DNA of 64,000 nt from Anderseniella sp963700885 (lineage in GTDB: Bacteria; Pseudomonadota; Alphaproteobacteria; Rhizobiales; Aestuariivirgaceae): positions 248,001 to 312,000 of the forward strand of contig CAVOZJ010000002.1 in the NCBI GenBank assembly GCA_963700885.1. The letters run 5' to 3'. Shown one piece after another: positions 1-8,223 of this stretch (the first letter of the stretch is position 1; each line of letters opens with the position of its first letter). The position numbers were made by a program, and so were the translations under genes. Under the pieces are notes generated by a model, which did no database searches, had not been told where the DNA came from, and worked only from the letters and a program-made list of their open reading frames with translations.

Positions 1-49
1 CACTGACGAACTGTAGGTTACATTGCGTCAGGTTGCGGGGATAACAGCC

Positions 50-328
50 ATGGCGTCTATATCTCAACTGGACCAGGCAATTGCGCACTTTGAACAGGCC
101 ATGCGCCAGCTTGAAGCAGCATGGGCGCAGTCTGAGCAGAATCAGGGCAAGATTACCAAACTGAACACCGAAGCATCCGCCCTCAAGGAAGATCGCGCCA
201 AACTTGCCGGTGAACTGGATGAAGTCCGCGCGCGCGCTGATGAGTTGGCAGAGGCCAGCCGGCAGGCGGCGAGGCGAATCGAGCTGGCAATGGCGCGGGT
301 AAGAACCGTTATTGGCGAAGAGGTCTGA
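50..328 (+). CDS. DUF4164-like small coiled-coil protein
   Basis: This is a 92-residue protein if translation starts at the ATG at 50; an in-frame TTG at 23 would add nine residues. Nearly all of it is heptad-like helix rich in Ala, Glu, Lys and Gln, with no signal peptide or membrane span. DUF4164 proteins of this size commonly sit just before zapA in Rhizobiales, and zapA follows here almost at once (start at 333). I infer that it is co-transcribed with zapA. A role near the divisome is only suggested by position; no biochemical function is known to me. The upstream promoter lies outside the window or in the first 49 bases. Confidence 0.75.
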   Translation: MASISQLDQAIAHFEQAMRQLEAAWAQSEQNQGKITKLNTEASALKEDRAKLAGELDEVRARADELAEASRQAARRIELAMARVRTVIGEEV

Positions 329-332
329 ATTC

Positions 333-686
333 ATGGGTCAGGTCGTCATCAACGTAAACAGCCGCTCTTTCACCATGGAATGCGCCGACGGTGAAGAAGA
401 CCATCTGCAGGAACTGGCGAAACTGCTGGATACCCAGGTCAAGGAAATCAAGGCAGGTGTTGGCGAAGTCGGCGACATCCGTTTGCTGGTCATGGCAGGT
501 CTGATCATTGCCGACCAGTTGTCGGAAGCCCTGGACCGGGTTGAAGTCCTGTCGGGCGAGATAACCGGTGCGCATAAAACCGTTTCTGAAGCGATTGAGC
601 AATCAAGGAAAGCCGAAGCAGAGGCAGCGGACCGGATTGTGACAGCAGCCAAGCGGCTGGAACAGATTTCAAAGCTCGCCCGGTAA
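333..686 (+). CDS. zapA: Cell division protein ZapA
   Basis: ZapA binds FtsZ and cross-links its protofilaments at the Z ring in the cytoplasm. The 117-residue product begins MGQVVINVNSRSF, the usual short beta-strand head, followed by a region resembling the conserved DIRLLVMAGLIIADQL segment and then a long C-terminal coiled coil. The ATG at 333 was chosen over an in-frame TTG at 312 because the family starts at this point. The gene follows the DUF4164 gene by 4 nt. In many alphaproteobacteria it is followed by 6S RNA and the 5-formyltetrahydrofolate cyclo-ligase gene; here an MttB-family gene intervenes. Confidence 0.9.
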   Translation: MGQVVINVNSRSFTMECADGEEDHLQELAKLLDTQVKEIKAGVGEVGDIRLLVMAGLIIADQLSEALDRVEVLSGEITGAHKTVSEAIEQSRKAEAEAADRIVTAAKRLEQISKLAR

Positions 687-688
687 AT

Positions 689-712
689 CCTGTTGTTCGC
701 CGCCTCAACAGG
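689..712 (+). terminator. Weak hairpin after zapA
   Basis: CCTGTTG and CAACAGG form a perfect 7-bp stem with a 10-nt loop directly after the zapA stop codon. There is no T tract straight after it, so it may be a processing or attenuating hairpin rather than a true intrinsic terminator. Confidence 0.3.
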
Positions 713-839
713 CAGATGATCCCGACCGCATCGATTGTGCGGATAGGGTTTTTACACCTCATGACCAAATAAATTGATTTGTTCTGCCCCGCCGTGTTGG
801 CGTGTCATCCACCGCATGGAAATTCAGCCGGATGTTTGC

Positions 840-2396
840 ATGTCAGATACTGTGGAACGAATACTCCCGCCAGCGCGGCGTGGCGGGGGCCGGGCGGGCC
901 GGGTGAAGCGGAGGTTGGCGAGGGATCGTTTACCAGGTCCGGCGATTGTCACCCGAAAAATACCGGCCTATGAACTTCTTGGCGAAGAAGCGCTGCAGCG
1001 CATTGAAAGCCATGCCGACTGGATCTTGAAGGAAGTCGGCATTGAATTTCGCGGCGATGAAGAAGCACAAGACCTGTTTCGTCAGGCTGGCGCAAGTGTG
1101 ACCGGAGCGCGCGTCAGATTTGACCCGGGGCATGCGAGAAGCCTGTGTTCAACAGCTCCTTCGCAATTTCGCATGGAGGCCCGTGATCCGGCCAACGCGA
1201 TTGTGCTGGGCGGCGATCACGTGGTGCTGATGCCCAGCTATGGTCCACCCTTTGTCAGTGATCTTGATCGCGGACGGCGGTATGCCACGCTGCAGGATTT
1301 TCAGAACCTGGTTAAACTTACCTACATGTCGCGTTGCCTGAACCATTCGGGCGGCACTGTATGCGAACCGGTTGATGTTGCGGTGAACAAGCGCCATCTG
1401 GATATGGTGTATGCGCATGTTCGCTACTCGACCAAGCCGTTCACGGGGGCCGTTACATCGCCGGAACGGGCAGAAGATTCCATAGACATGGCGCGCATCG
1501 TGTTTGGCGCTGACTACGTGGATAAGAACTGTGTTGTTCAGGGTAACATAAATGTAAACTCGCCGCTGGTTTACGACCACGTCATGTCGGGGGCATTGAA
1601 GGCCTATGCCCGGGCCAACCAGTCGTGCGTGATATCGCCATTCATACTGGGCGGTGCGATGGGTCCGGTCACGCAACCGGCCCTGCTGGCCCAGTCCCAC
1701 GCCGAAGCCATGGCAGGGATCGCGTTGAGCCAGTTGGTCCGCAAGGGTTCACCCATGGTATATGGCAATTTCCTGACGACCATGAACCTTAAGACCGGCG
1801 CACCGACCTTTGGGACACCGGAAGCCAACCTGTCTACCTTTGCCATCGGGCAGTTGTGCCGGCGGCTGGGTCTGCCGTTGAGGTGCGGCGGGCAATTGTG
1901 CGCCTCCAAGGTGGCTGACGGGCAGGCCATGCAGGAGGCCACCAACTCCATGCTGACGGGCGTGCTTGCCGGGTCCAATTTCATTTTCCATGCCGCTGGC
2001 TGGCTCGAAAGCGGGCTGACAGTGGGGTATGAAAAGTTTGTCATGGATCTCGATCATTGCGGCATGATGCTGAAAATGATGTGCGGGCTTGAAATTGACG
2101 AGAATTCCCTGGCGGCGGATGCGTTTCTGGAAAACCAGCCGGGTGTCAATTTTTTTGGCACCGCCCATACGCTCAGGAATTTCGAGACGGCGAATTACAT
2201 GTCCGACCTGGCAGATACATCATCGTTTGAACAATGGTCCGAGGCTGGCAGCCTGACCATGGAACAGCGAGCCAATGGACGCTGGAAAGCCATGCTGGAT
2301 GCGTATGAAGCACCACAGCTGGATGTCGCTGTCAAAGAGGCGCTGGAGGATTTCATATCCCGCAGGAAGCAGTCGATGCCGGACATGTGGCACTAA
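840..2396 (+). CDS. Trimethylamine methyltransferase (MttB) family protein, non-pyrrolysine type
   Basis: This is a 518-residue protein of the MttB superfamily. Members move a methyl group from a methylated amine to the cobalt of a corrinoid protein. The start at 840 (MSDTVERI) gives the family's usual Arg/Gly-rich head (RRGGGRAGRVKRR). The frame is open throughout with no in-frame amber codon, so it belongs to the pyrrolysine-free branch, whose studied members act on glycine betaine or other quaternary amines. No corrinoid protein, MtvA/RamA-like partner or betaine transporter lies nearby, so the substrate cannot be inferred. The gene sits between zapA and the 6S RNA/cyclo-ligase pair, which looks like an insertion into an otherwise conserved neighbourhood. 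An upstream in-frame TTG at 774 is less likely as the start. Confidence 0.85.
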   Translation: MSDTVERILPPARRGGGRAGRVKRRLARDRLPGPAIVTRKIPAYELLGEEALQRIESHADWILKEVGIEFRGDEEAQDLFRQAGASVTGARVRFDPGHARSLCSTAPSQFRMEARDPANAIVLGGDHVVLMPSYGPPFVSDLDRGRRYATLQDFQNLVKLTYMSRCLNHSGGTVCEPVDVAVNKRHLDMVYAHVRYSTKPFTGAVTSPERAEDSIDMARIVFGADYVDKNCVVQGNINVNSPLVYDHVMSGALKAYARANQSCVISPFILGGAMGPVTQPALLAQSHAEAMAGIALSQLVRKGSPMVYGNFLTTMNLKTGAPTFGTPEANLSTFAIGQLCRRLGLPLRCGGQLCASKVADGQAMQEATNSMLTGVLAGSNFIFHAAGWLESGLTVGYEKFVMDLDHCGMMLKMMCGLEIDENSLAADAFLENQPGVNFFGTAHTLRNFETANYMSDLADTSSFEQWSEAGSLTMEQRANGRWKAMLDAYEAPQLDVAVKEALEDFISRRKQSMPDMWH

Positions 2397-2419
2397 ACTC
2401 CTGGTTCAGCAGGAGTCGT

Positions 2420-2590
2420 AGTGTCTGAGGATAAGGCGACGAGCCACCATGGCCGTGGGAGTTCAAGATCTCGGGTCCCTACAGTTGTAGGTGGGCGCCG
2501 TGTGTCGCAGACCACGGTCCGAAACAGGGACAGCTCCCTTGAAAGATCTTATAGGCCCCAGAGTATAGTAACGCCTTCACGCACCGGGCA
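2420..2590 (+). ncRNA. ssrS: Probable 6S RNA (ssrS)
   Basis: This gap of about 300 nt has no convincing ORF but folds well. AAGGCG (2433) pairs with CGCCTT (2572) as a closing stem. GGGAG (about 2457) pairs with CTCCC, an unpaired bubble follows, and then GTCCCT pairs with AGGGAC around an inner GCCGTG/CACGGT hairpin. A long rod with a central bubble is the 6S RNA architecture that mimics an open promoter and binds RNA polymerase. In alphaproteobacteria 6S RNA usually lies between zapA and the 5-formyl-THF cyclo-ligase gene, and the cyclo-ligase starts 109 nt downstream here. The ends are approximate; identity rests on position and hand folding. Confidence 0.6.
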
Positions 2591-2698
2591 GCCCGTCTGT
2601 TGCCATATGTACGCCTTGCCAGGGCGATTTTAAAGAGGGAACTTTGCATCTTGCCGGAGGGTGACAATGGGATGATGAAGTTGTAAGAGCCACGCATC

Positions 2699-3295
2699 AT
2701 GAGCGAGAACCTGTCGGTTGACGAAAAAAAGAAACGTGCGCGCAAGGCAGCCGGCGAGGTCCGCAAGGCGGCCCATGAGCAGTTGCAGCATTGCGCCGGT
2801 CAGGCCCTGGCTGATCGGGGGCTGTGCTTTGCCGGCGAGTTGAGTGGAAGAACCGTGTCCGGCTACATTCCCTACCTGAGTGAAATTGATACTCGCCCAT
2901 TGTTGATTGCGCTTGGCGCGAAGGGCCTGGCAACCTGTGTCCCTGTGGTGATTGAAGACGATGCGCCGCTGGAGTTTCGGGTCTGGGCGCCCGGTGAACC
3001 AACCACTGCCGGGCGATGGGGCATTGCCGTGCCGCTGGACGTATCACCGGTTGTTGATCCGGATATCCTGCTGGTTCCGATGCTGGCTTATGACGCGTCC
3101 GGATACCGGCTTGGATACGGCGGAGGGTTTTATGATCGCACGCTGGAAAAACTGCGTGCCATGAAACCTGTCACAGCCATCGGTGTTGCCTATTCGGCGC
3201 AACGGGTGGATACGGTCGTGCGCGGTGATCATGACCAGCCGCTGGATTGGGTCCTGACCGAGAAAGGCCCGTTCAGGCCCGGGGAAAACCCATGA
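2699..3295 (+). CDS. 5-formyltetrahydrofolate cyclo-ligase
   Basis: The enzyme converts 5-formyl-THF to 5,10-methenyl-THF using ATP, returning stored folate to the one-carbon pool. At 198 residues it has the family's usual size. The N-terminal basic helix (KKKRARKAAGEVRK) fits the nucleotide-binding start, and the signature GYGGGFYDR lies near residue 140. The ATG at 2699 follows the 6S RNA, the classical ygfA/ssrS arrangement. The stop overlaps the next gene by an ATGA junction (3292-3295), so the two are translationally coupled. Confidence 0.92.
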   Translation: MSENLSVDEKKKRARKAAGEVRKAAHEQLQHCAGQALADRGLCFAGELSGRTVSGYIPYLSEIDTRPLLIALGAKGLATCVPVVIEDDAPLEFRVWAPGEPTTAGRWGIAVPLDVSPVVDPDILLVPMLAYDASGYRLGYGGGFYDRTLEKLRAMKPVTAIGVAYSAQRVDTVVRGDHDQPLDWVLTEKGPFRPGENP

Positions 3296-4116
3296 GGCTG
3301 TTATTTGTCGGAGATGTAGTGGGCCGCGCCGGCCGTGATGCAATCGCATCTCATTTGCCTGGCTTGCGGGAGCGGCTCAAGGCAGATTTCGTGATGGTCA
3401 ATGGCGAAAATTCCGCCGGTGGATTTGGCATAACCGAAGCTATTTTCAATGAATTCCGTGATCAGGGAGTTGATGTGGTGACGCTGGGCAACCATGCCTG
3501 GGACCAGCGCGAGGCACTTGTGTTCATTGAACGTGCACCGGAACTGCTACGGCCTGTCAATTATCCTGCGGGCACTCCCGGCAAAGGCTCAGGCCTTTTC
3601 GAAACCGCGGCGGGCAGGCGGGTTCTGGTGATGAACGTCATGGGTGTCGCCATGATGGAGCCATTGGGTGATCCGTTTGCCGCGGTGGACAGGGAACTGG
3701 AGGCATGTCCGCTGGGTGAGGCCGCCGACGCTGTAGTTGTCGACATGCACGCGGAACTGACGTCGGAGAAGATGGCCATGGGGCATTTCTGCGACGGCAG
3801 GGTGTCATTGATGGTAGGCACGCATACCCATGTGCCAACCGCTGACACCCATATCCTTGCCGGCGGAACCGGTTATCAAACGGATGCCGGCATGACCGGC
3901 GACTATGACAGCGTAATCGGTATGGACAAGGACGAGCCGCTGACCCGGTTTACGCGACGAATTCCGTCAGGCAGGTTTTCGCCCGCTCTTGGACCAGCAA
4001 CGCTATGTGGCGTTCTCGTGGAAACCGACGACACAACCGGGCTTGCTGCCAGAATTGGCGCTGTTCGCGTCGGTGGTCAGCTTCAGGAAACACTGCCGGA
4101 CTGGGCGTCGTTATAA
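3292..4116 (+). CDS. YmdB-like (TIGR00282) metallophosphoesterase
   Basis: A 274-residue calcineurin-like phosphoesterase of the TIGR00282 family, whose Bacillus member YmdB hydrolyses 2',3'-cyclic nucleotides. Metal-binding motifs are visible in order: GDVVGRAG near the start, NGENSAGG, TLGNHAWDQ and GTHTHVPTAD. The ATG at 3292 overlaps the cyclo-ligase stop (ATGA) and is the natural start; longer in-frame starts would intrude into the upstream gene. It is probably co-transcribed with the cyclo-ligase gene. The stop is 2 nt from the end of a convergent ORF. Substrate in this organism is unknown. Confidence 0.9.
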   Translation: MRLLFVGDVVGRAGRDAIASHLPGLRERLKADFVMVNGENSAGGFGITEAIFNEFRDQGVDVVTLGNHAWDQREALVFIERAPELLRPVNYPAGTPGKGSGLFETAAGRRVLVMNVMGVAMMEPLGDPFAAVDRELEACPLGEAADAVVVDMHAELTSEKMAMGHFCDGRVSLMVGTHTHVPTADTHILAGGTGYQTDAGMTGDYDSVIGMDKDEPLTRFTRRIPSGRFSPALGPATLCGVLVETDDTTGLAARIGAVRVGGQLQETLPDWASL

Positions 4117-4118
4117 TA

Positions 4119-4610
4119 TCAGTATTTGTACTCTTCGGAACTGGCCTCGATCTGGGCCGCGATGGCGCGCAGCCTGGCCATTCGGGTGGCATAGTCTGAA
4201 AGCGCCATGACGCGGGCGCAATCAATACTGGCGGATGCCTCGTCTCCGTCGTCGATCAAATGCCGGGCCGACGACATGGCCTCTTCCATGCGACGGACTG
4301 TCGCCTGCATGTCGCCCGCCGTTCGCATGGCATCGCCCGGCAGGCAATCGCGAGCGACACCGTGCAGCGATGACAGCAGCGATGCCATCGCAGAGCGTGC
4401 CATGTCCGTCGTTTCAGAAATGTGGCGGTCGAGTTTATCAGCTGTGTTCAATTCATGCCGTCCATTGCCGTAGTCAGGTAAGGATTCAGACTGTGACGTG
4501 ACAATCTCTAACAGCCGGTAAACTATTTTGAATCGATTCTCACCAAATGAGAAATGCTCCAGGGACTGATACCAGCGCACACCGGTATCCGGCGACAGGA
4601 GTGCGTGCAT
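4119..4610 (-). CDS. Hypothetical helical protein, convergent with the phosphoesterase
   Basis: The frame gives up to 163 residues, with a mostly helical, Ala/Met/Asp-rich C-terminal half and no signal peptide or membrane span. I do not recognise a domain. The true start is uncertain; several internal Met codons (for example at MARSAMASLL) are possible. It fills the space between the phosphoesterase stop and the repeat upstream of yebC, and nothing better occupies this stretch. It could be a lineage-specific gene or a spurious frame. Confidence 0.4.
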   Translation of the reverse strand: MHALLSPDTGVRWYQSLEHFSFGENRFKIVYRLLEIVTSQSESLPDYGNGRHELNTADKLDRHISETTDMARSAMASLLSSLHGVARDCLPGDAMRTAGDMQATVRRMEEAMSSARHLIDDGDEASASIDCARVMALSDYATRMARLRAIAAQIEASSEEYKY

Positions 4611-4637
4611 CTGGACAGCGAGTGCCTTGCTGGTCTA

Positions 4638-4738
4638 GATCAGTATGGATTTTGACTGAATCAATCAAAGTTCATAAAACTGATGGGTTCCAAAGTGCTG
4701 GAGCAACTTTACGGGTTCACGTGAACCTGTGTCGCTGC
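4638..4738 (-). repeat. Family A bipartite palindromic repeat, copy 1 (reverse)
   Basis: Two adjacent imperfect palindromes. One runs from GATCAGTATGG through TCAATCAAAG to AAAACTGAT; the other is bounded by GGAGCAAC and GTCGCTGC around GGGTTCACGTGAACC. It is the reverse complement of the copy at 34761-34860. It lies just upstream of yebC, with its right edge 53 nt from the start codon, so it may form part of the yebC leader. Confidence 0.85.
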
Positions 4739-4791
4739 AGACGAAGGCGACGAAATTCAGCCGATTTGCATTTCTGGAAGGGATGAGGGCC

Positions 4792-5541
4792 ATGGCCGGA
4801 CATTCACAATTCAAAAACATCATGCACCGCAAGGGCCGTCAGGATGCCGTGCGCGCCAAGATGTTCTCAAAACTGTCGAAGGAAATCACCGTTGCAGCCA
4901 AGCTGGGCGGTCCCGATGTGGATTCCAATGCCCGCCTGCGGCTGGCGGTCCAGAACGCCAAGGCACAGTCCATGCCGAAGGACAACATTCAGCGCGCCAT
5001 CAACAAGTCGCAAGGCGGTGACGCGGAGGACTATGAAGCAATCCGCTATGAGGGTTACGGACCCGGCGGTGTCGCCGTGATCGTTGAAACACTGACCGAT
5101 AATCGCAACCGCACCGCCGGCGCTGTGCGGTCTTATTTCACCAGGCACGGCGGCAACATGGGAGAAACGGGATCGGTCTCGTTCATGTTTGACCGGGTGG
5201 GAGAAATTGTATACGGGCCGGAAACGGGTGACGAAGACACTGTAATGATGGCAGCAATCGAATCGGGCGCTGATGATGTGGTGTCAGATGCCGACGGCCA
5301 CGTGGTGATCTGTGCATTTGAGAACATCGGAGAGGTGTCATCCGCGCTGGAAAAAGACCTGGGTGAAGCCCACTCAGTCAATATCGTGTGGAAGCCGCAG
5401 ACAAACACTGATCTCGATGAAGACAAGGCGGATACCTTGATGAAACTCATGGCCGCGTTTGACGATGATGAGGATGTACAGGGCGTATTTTCAAACTTCC
5501 AGGTGTCTGACGAGGTCATGGCAAGGCTGACAGCTGCCTGA
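4792..5541 (+). CDS. yebC: YebC/PmpR family protein
   Basis: A 249-residue cytoplasmic protein of the YebC family. Members were described as DNA-binding transcription regulators and more recently as translation factors that relieve ribosome stalling. The ATG at 4792 begins the conserved MAGHSQFKNIMHRKGRQD head and is preceded by GAGGG. Further family stretches follow (AMPKDNIQRAI-like SMPKDNIQRAI, YEGYGPGGVAVIVE, GNMGETGSVSFMF). In many proteobacteria yebC is followed directly by ruvC; here ruvC begins 17 kb away. Family A repeats flank the gene on both sides. Confidence 0.95.
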   Translation: MAGHSQFKNIMHRKGRQDAVRAKMFSKLSKEITVAAKLGGPDVDSNARLRLAVQNAKAQSMPKDNIQRAINKSQGGDAEDYEAIRYEGYGPGGVAVIVETLTDNRNRTAGAVRSYFTRHGGNMGETGSVSFMFDRVGEIVYGPETGDEDTVMMAAIESGADDVVSDADGHVVICAFENIGEVSSALEKDLGEAHSVNIVWKPQTNTDLDEDKADTLMKLMAAFDDDEDVQGVFSNFQVSDEVMARLTAA

Positions 5542-5569
5542 GAGACCGTTCACATAGTATTTTGGCACG

Positions 5570-5617
5570 GATCAATTTTATGACTTTTGATTGATTCGCT
5601 CAAAAGCCATACTGATC
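5570..5617 (+). repeat. Family A repeat, copy 2 (single palindrome)
   Basis: Only the GATC...GATC palindrome is present: GATCAATTTTATGACTTTTG, then ATTGATTC, then CAAAAGCCATACTGATC. It agrees closely with the right arm of the copy at 34813-34860. The GGGTTC hairpin is missing or degraded. It sits 28 nt after the yebC stop, and its right edge touches the stop codon of the convergent dioxygenase gene, so it could act as a shared 3' end structure. Confidence 0.85.
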
Positions 5618-6411
5618 TAGGGCAATGCAAGCCATCCTTCGAAGTCAGTCAGTTGTGGTCGAAAATAGCAGATCATGCGGCCGTCGGGGCCTGCTGTTGC
5701 GGCCTCGCCCCAGGGCGCTACGCCGTGCAGGGACAGGCGATGTGCCAGATAGGTTTCGCCGGGCCGGGCGTGAATTGTAACCCGCGAACACTTGTCAAAG
5801 CATTGTTTGCGTGCCTGGTGGTAAATGACTGTCAGATCAGTTCTGGTCCAGTCTGTTGCCGGCAAGTTGCCCAGAACAGACACGAATGCCTGCCGCATTA
5901 TCTCGTGCGAGCCTTCCCATACAACGAAAGGCGAGGCGTCTGAACTGGTTTCAACCATGGGGATGCCCAATACAAATGCATGGCCTTCCTCCAGAAACCG
6001 GCGTCTTGGGTGGCCGGTTCCGCGCAGGCCGTCAACATGGGCAGCATCGCGGTTCTTTCGAAAATCGTGCTGGCCGGTGGTTTCGCCGTCCATTGGTTGC
6101 GGGTAACCGGGATAGCAGATCGAGACCTGTGCCTGGTCCCAGTCGAATGCCGGCAGGCCAAGTTCCGAGGCGATGAAGTCAATTGCGCTACCTGCCAGGG
6201 GCGGACCGTCCGGCAAACCGCCTGAGGCATCATTTGGCAAGGCATTGACACCGGCAAACCAGGTGTTCTGGTAGCGCATCCATTGCTTCTGCGCAGGGTC
6301 ATCCAGAGTCGCGCGGGCGGTGGGCAACGCAAAATCCACCCACCTGTGAATGGACGGGTCAGACTCGAAGGAGCACCAGCCCCTTGAGAAAAACTGCTCG
6401 CGCCTGCTCAT
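5617..6411 (-). CDS. PhyH-like Fe(II)/2-oxoglutarate-dependent dioxygenase
   Basis: A 264-residue soluble protein that resembles phytanoyl-CoA dioxygenases. A HxD iron-binding pair is seen in DAAHVDGLRG near residue 126. A distal His in HRLSLHGVAPWGE and an Arg in GRMICYFRPQL complete a plausible iron/2-oxoglutarate site. It starts 8 nt after the amidase stop on the same strand, so the two are almost certainly one operon. The substrate is unknown; the pairing suggests that the amidase and the oxygenase work on the same nitrogen compound. The stop codon lies at the edge of a family A repeat. Confidence 0.7.
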   Translation of the reverse strand: MSRREQFFSRGWCSFESDPSIHRWVDFALPTARATLDDPAQKQWMRYQNTWFAGVNALPNDASGGLPDGPPLAGSAIDFIASELGLPAFDWDQAQVSICYPGYPQPMDGETTGQHDFRKNRDAAHVDGLRGTGHPRRRFLEEGHAFVLGIPMVETSSDASPFVVWEGSHEIMRQAFVSVLGNLPATDWTRTDLTVIYHQARKQCFDKCSRVTIHARPGETYLAHRLSLHGVAPWGEAATAGPDGRMICYFRPQLTDFEGWLALP

Positions 6412-6419
6412 TCAAGCGG

Positions 6420-7823
6420 TCAACCGATTGCAGGATCGACGGGCAGGGCGGGAACACCGCCAGCCTCGATCACCTCACCGGCTGCCAGCAGGGTGTCTTC
6501 CCTGTAGCGCCCGCCAATCAACTGGACGCCGACCGGAATGTTGCCCTCGGTCAAACCAGTGGAAACAGTCAGGCCAGGCAAGCCCATCAACGGCAATCCG
6601 ACCTGTGTAAGCTGGGCTTCCATGGCGCGATCAAAGGCAGCCGGCGATTCGACGTCCAGCAAATCCGGGAACGGGAGTTCTCCGGAGACCGGGCACAGCA
6701 GAACGGGATACCGGTCGAGGAACATCTGCCAGTGGCGCACCAGTGTTGCCCTGCGTTGCAGCGCATCAAGAATGCCGTTCATATCCGGCTCCGGACACAG
6801 GCGCACCATCTGCTCGTAAACGAACATCGAATCCGGATCGGCTTCCTTTTCAACGGCCTGCGCTGCGCCACGGCGAAACTCTGCGAGCCACAGTATGGCC
6901 TGGAGCATGGCCGGCTCCCTGAACGGCGGGCAGTCTATTTCCTCAACCTGCCAGCCTGCTTTCGTCAGCCTTCCGGCCGCGTCACGCAAGGCTGCTTCCA
7001 CAGCCTGATCGACCTTCATTCCTTCAGGCGCGATCGTCAGTGCGGCGCGTTTGGGCTGTTCATGCAAAGTCAACGGAACCGGGACCCACCAGGGATCGCG
7101 CAGATCCTGCGCGGCCATGGCCTCGAACCCCAGTCTCACGTCACCAACCGTGCGCGCCACCAGGCCTGATACTGCCATCAACTGCCCGCCAATATGGCGA
7201 TCAGGACCAGTGAAATTGACGGCGGGCACCCGTCCCAGTGTGGGGCGCAGACCGTGCAGGCCGCAGGCATAGGCCGGGTAGCGGATTGACCCCCCGATGT
7301 CCGTACCATGGCCGATACACCCAATTCCCGCGGCTGTTGCCGCTGCTGCGCCACCTGATGAACCGCCCGGCGTGATGTTCGGGTTCAGGGGGTTTTTTGT
7401 ATGACCATGCAATGAATTGCGGCAGAACCAGCGGATTGAAAATGCCGGTGTGTTGGTTCGCCCGATTATGATGGCGCCCGCAGAGCGCAGGTTTGCCACG
7501 ACAGGGTTATCCTGCGCCGCCACTAGGTCCTTCTGCAGGCGAAGGCCATTTGTGGTGGCGAAACCTTCCTGATCGACGTTGACCTTTACGGTGATTGGTA
7601 CACCGACAAGCGGCGGCAACCGATCACCGCGAGCAACAGCCTCATCGGTGACCTGTGCTGCAGCCAGTGCAGCTTCGGGCATGAACTGCACCACTGCGTT
7701 CAGTGCCGGGTTAACCGCGTCAAGCCTGTCCAGCGCATCACGGGTGACTTCAACAGCAGAAACAGCGCCAATTCGAATGAGTTGGGCGATTTCGGCAGCA
7801 GGTTTTTTCCAGAGTTCAGACAT
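6420..7823 (-). CDS. Amidase signature family hydrolase
   Basis: A 467-residue amidase of the amidase-signature superfamily, which hydrolyses C-N bonds with a Ser-cisSer-Lys triad. The Lys lies in GVPITVKVNVD and the Ser-rich signature in GGSSGGAAAATAAGIG, followed by GTDIGGSIRYPA, which holds the nucleophile Ser. The start at 7823 (MSELWKKPAAEI) was preferred over an in-frame start at 7889, whose extra 22 residues look non-native. It is followed at once by the PhyH-like gene. Family members include amidases of aliphatic amides, N-acyl compounds and GatA; lack of gatB/gatC nearby argues against GatA. Confidence 0.88.
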   Translation of the reverse strand: MSELWKKPAAEIAQLIRIGAVSAVEVTRDALDRLDAVNPALNAVVQFMPEAALAAAQVTDEAVARGDRLPPLVGVPITVKVNVDQEGFATTNGLRLQKDLVAAQDNPVVANLRSAGAIIIGRTNTPAFSIRWFCRNSLHGHTKNPLNPNITPGGSSGGAAAATAAGIGCIGHGTDIGGSIRYPAYACGLHGLRPTLGRVPAVNFTGPDRHIGGQLMAVSGLVARTVGDVRLGFEAMAAQDLRDPWWVPVPLTLHEQPKRAALTIAPEGMKVDQAVEAALRDAAGRLTKAGWQVEEIDCPPFREPAMLQAILWLAEFRRGAAQAVEKEADPDSMFVYEQMVRLCPEPDMNGILDALQRRATLVRHWQMFLDRYPVLLCPVSGELPFPDLLDVESPAAFDRAMEAQLTQVGLPLMGLPGLTVSTGLTEGNIPVGVQLIGGRYREDTLLAAGEVIEAGGVPALPVDPAIG

Positions 7824-7899
7824 GCGGTTTCCGATTGTTGCAAATTTGTGCCTGGGCCAAGTGTGTTTCCGGGACCTGCACGACGTCAAGAGGCTGGCG

Positions 7900-7960
7900 C
7901 ATGCCGGTTGGCGCTATCAGTTGTTTCACCCGGGCCGTAAACTACGGTACATGCAGGAGG
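7900..7960 (+). repeat. Family C repeat, copy 1
   Basis: A stretch containing TGTTTCACCCGGGC and GTACATGCAGG matches 18402-18466 at roughly three quarters of positions over about 60 bp, in the same orientation. It lies upstream of the amidase start, outside the cyclase block. Both copies can be read as a similar peptide (LFHPG-KL-YMQ), but neither has a convincing start, so I treat it as a DNA repeat. Confidence 0.6.
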
Positions 7961-8031
7961 AATGCTTCGGTATCAGGCCCGGCTTCTGGGCAGTGTACTC
8001 ATACACGTGATCCGGTAAAGCTTTCCCGGAG

Positions 8032-8105
8032 AATGTCCGCTTTGCCTTCAATGGCAGATTTTTTCTGCTGCGAGCCAATATGGGGAAAATGTGCCACTTT
8101 CAGAC
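8032..8105 (+). repeat. Family B repeat, degenerate copy
   Basis: AATGTCCGC at the left and GAGCCAATATGGGGAAAATG at the right resemble the ends of the B elements at 11691, 12521 and 14791, with a shortened and diverged centre. It lies downstream of the first cyclase gene. The match is clearest in the last 40 bases. Confidence 0.45.
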
Positions 8106-8139
8106 ATCTCGGTGTCTGAATGAAAAGCGCAAAGTGGCA
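8092..8139 (-). terminator. Nested hairpin downstream of the first cyclase gene
   Basis: TGCCACTTT pairs perfectly with AAAGTGGCA, and inside it CAGACA pairs with TGTCTG. The structure lies 85 nt beyond the 3' end of the minus-strand cyclase gene. It probably stops or stabilises that transcript, although a clear T tract is absent. Confidence 0.45.
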
Positions 8140-8223
8140 TATTGCAACGGTGACAGATGTGTCGTTTAACGAGTTTGAACGGATGGACTGACAGTTGCAG
8201 CTGCGAGGGCCATGTACGCATCA

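Noticed and set aside
840..2396. Pyrrolysine-containing MttB
   Set aside because: There is no in-frame amber codon; the frame is open through the normal length, so it is the pyrrolysine-free type.
4207..4501. Plus-strand frames over the convergent hypothetical gene
   Set aside because: They are short and Arg/Pro-rich, with no ribosome site; the minus-strand frame is the better choice.
7579..8010. Plus-strand frame over the amidase start ending in the C repeat
   Set aside because: Most of it is antisense to the amidase; only the tail resembles the other C copy, and no start fits that part alone.
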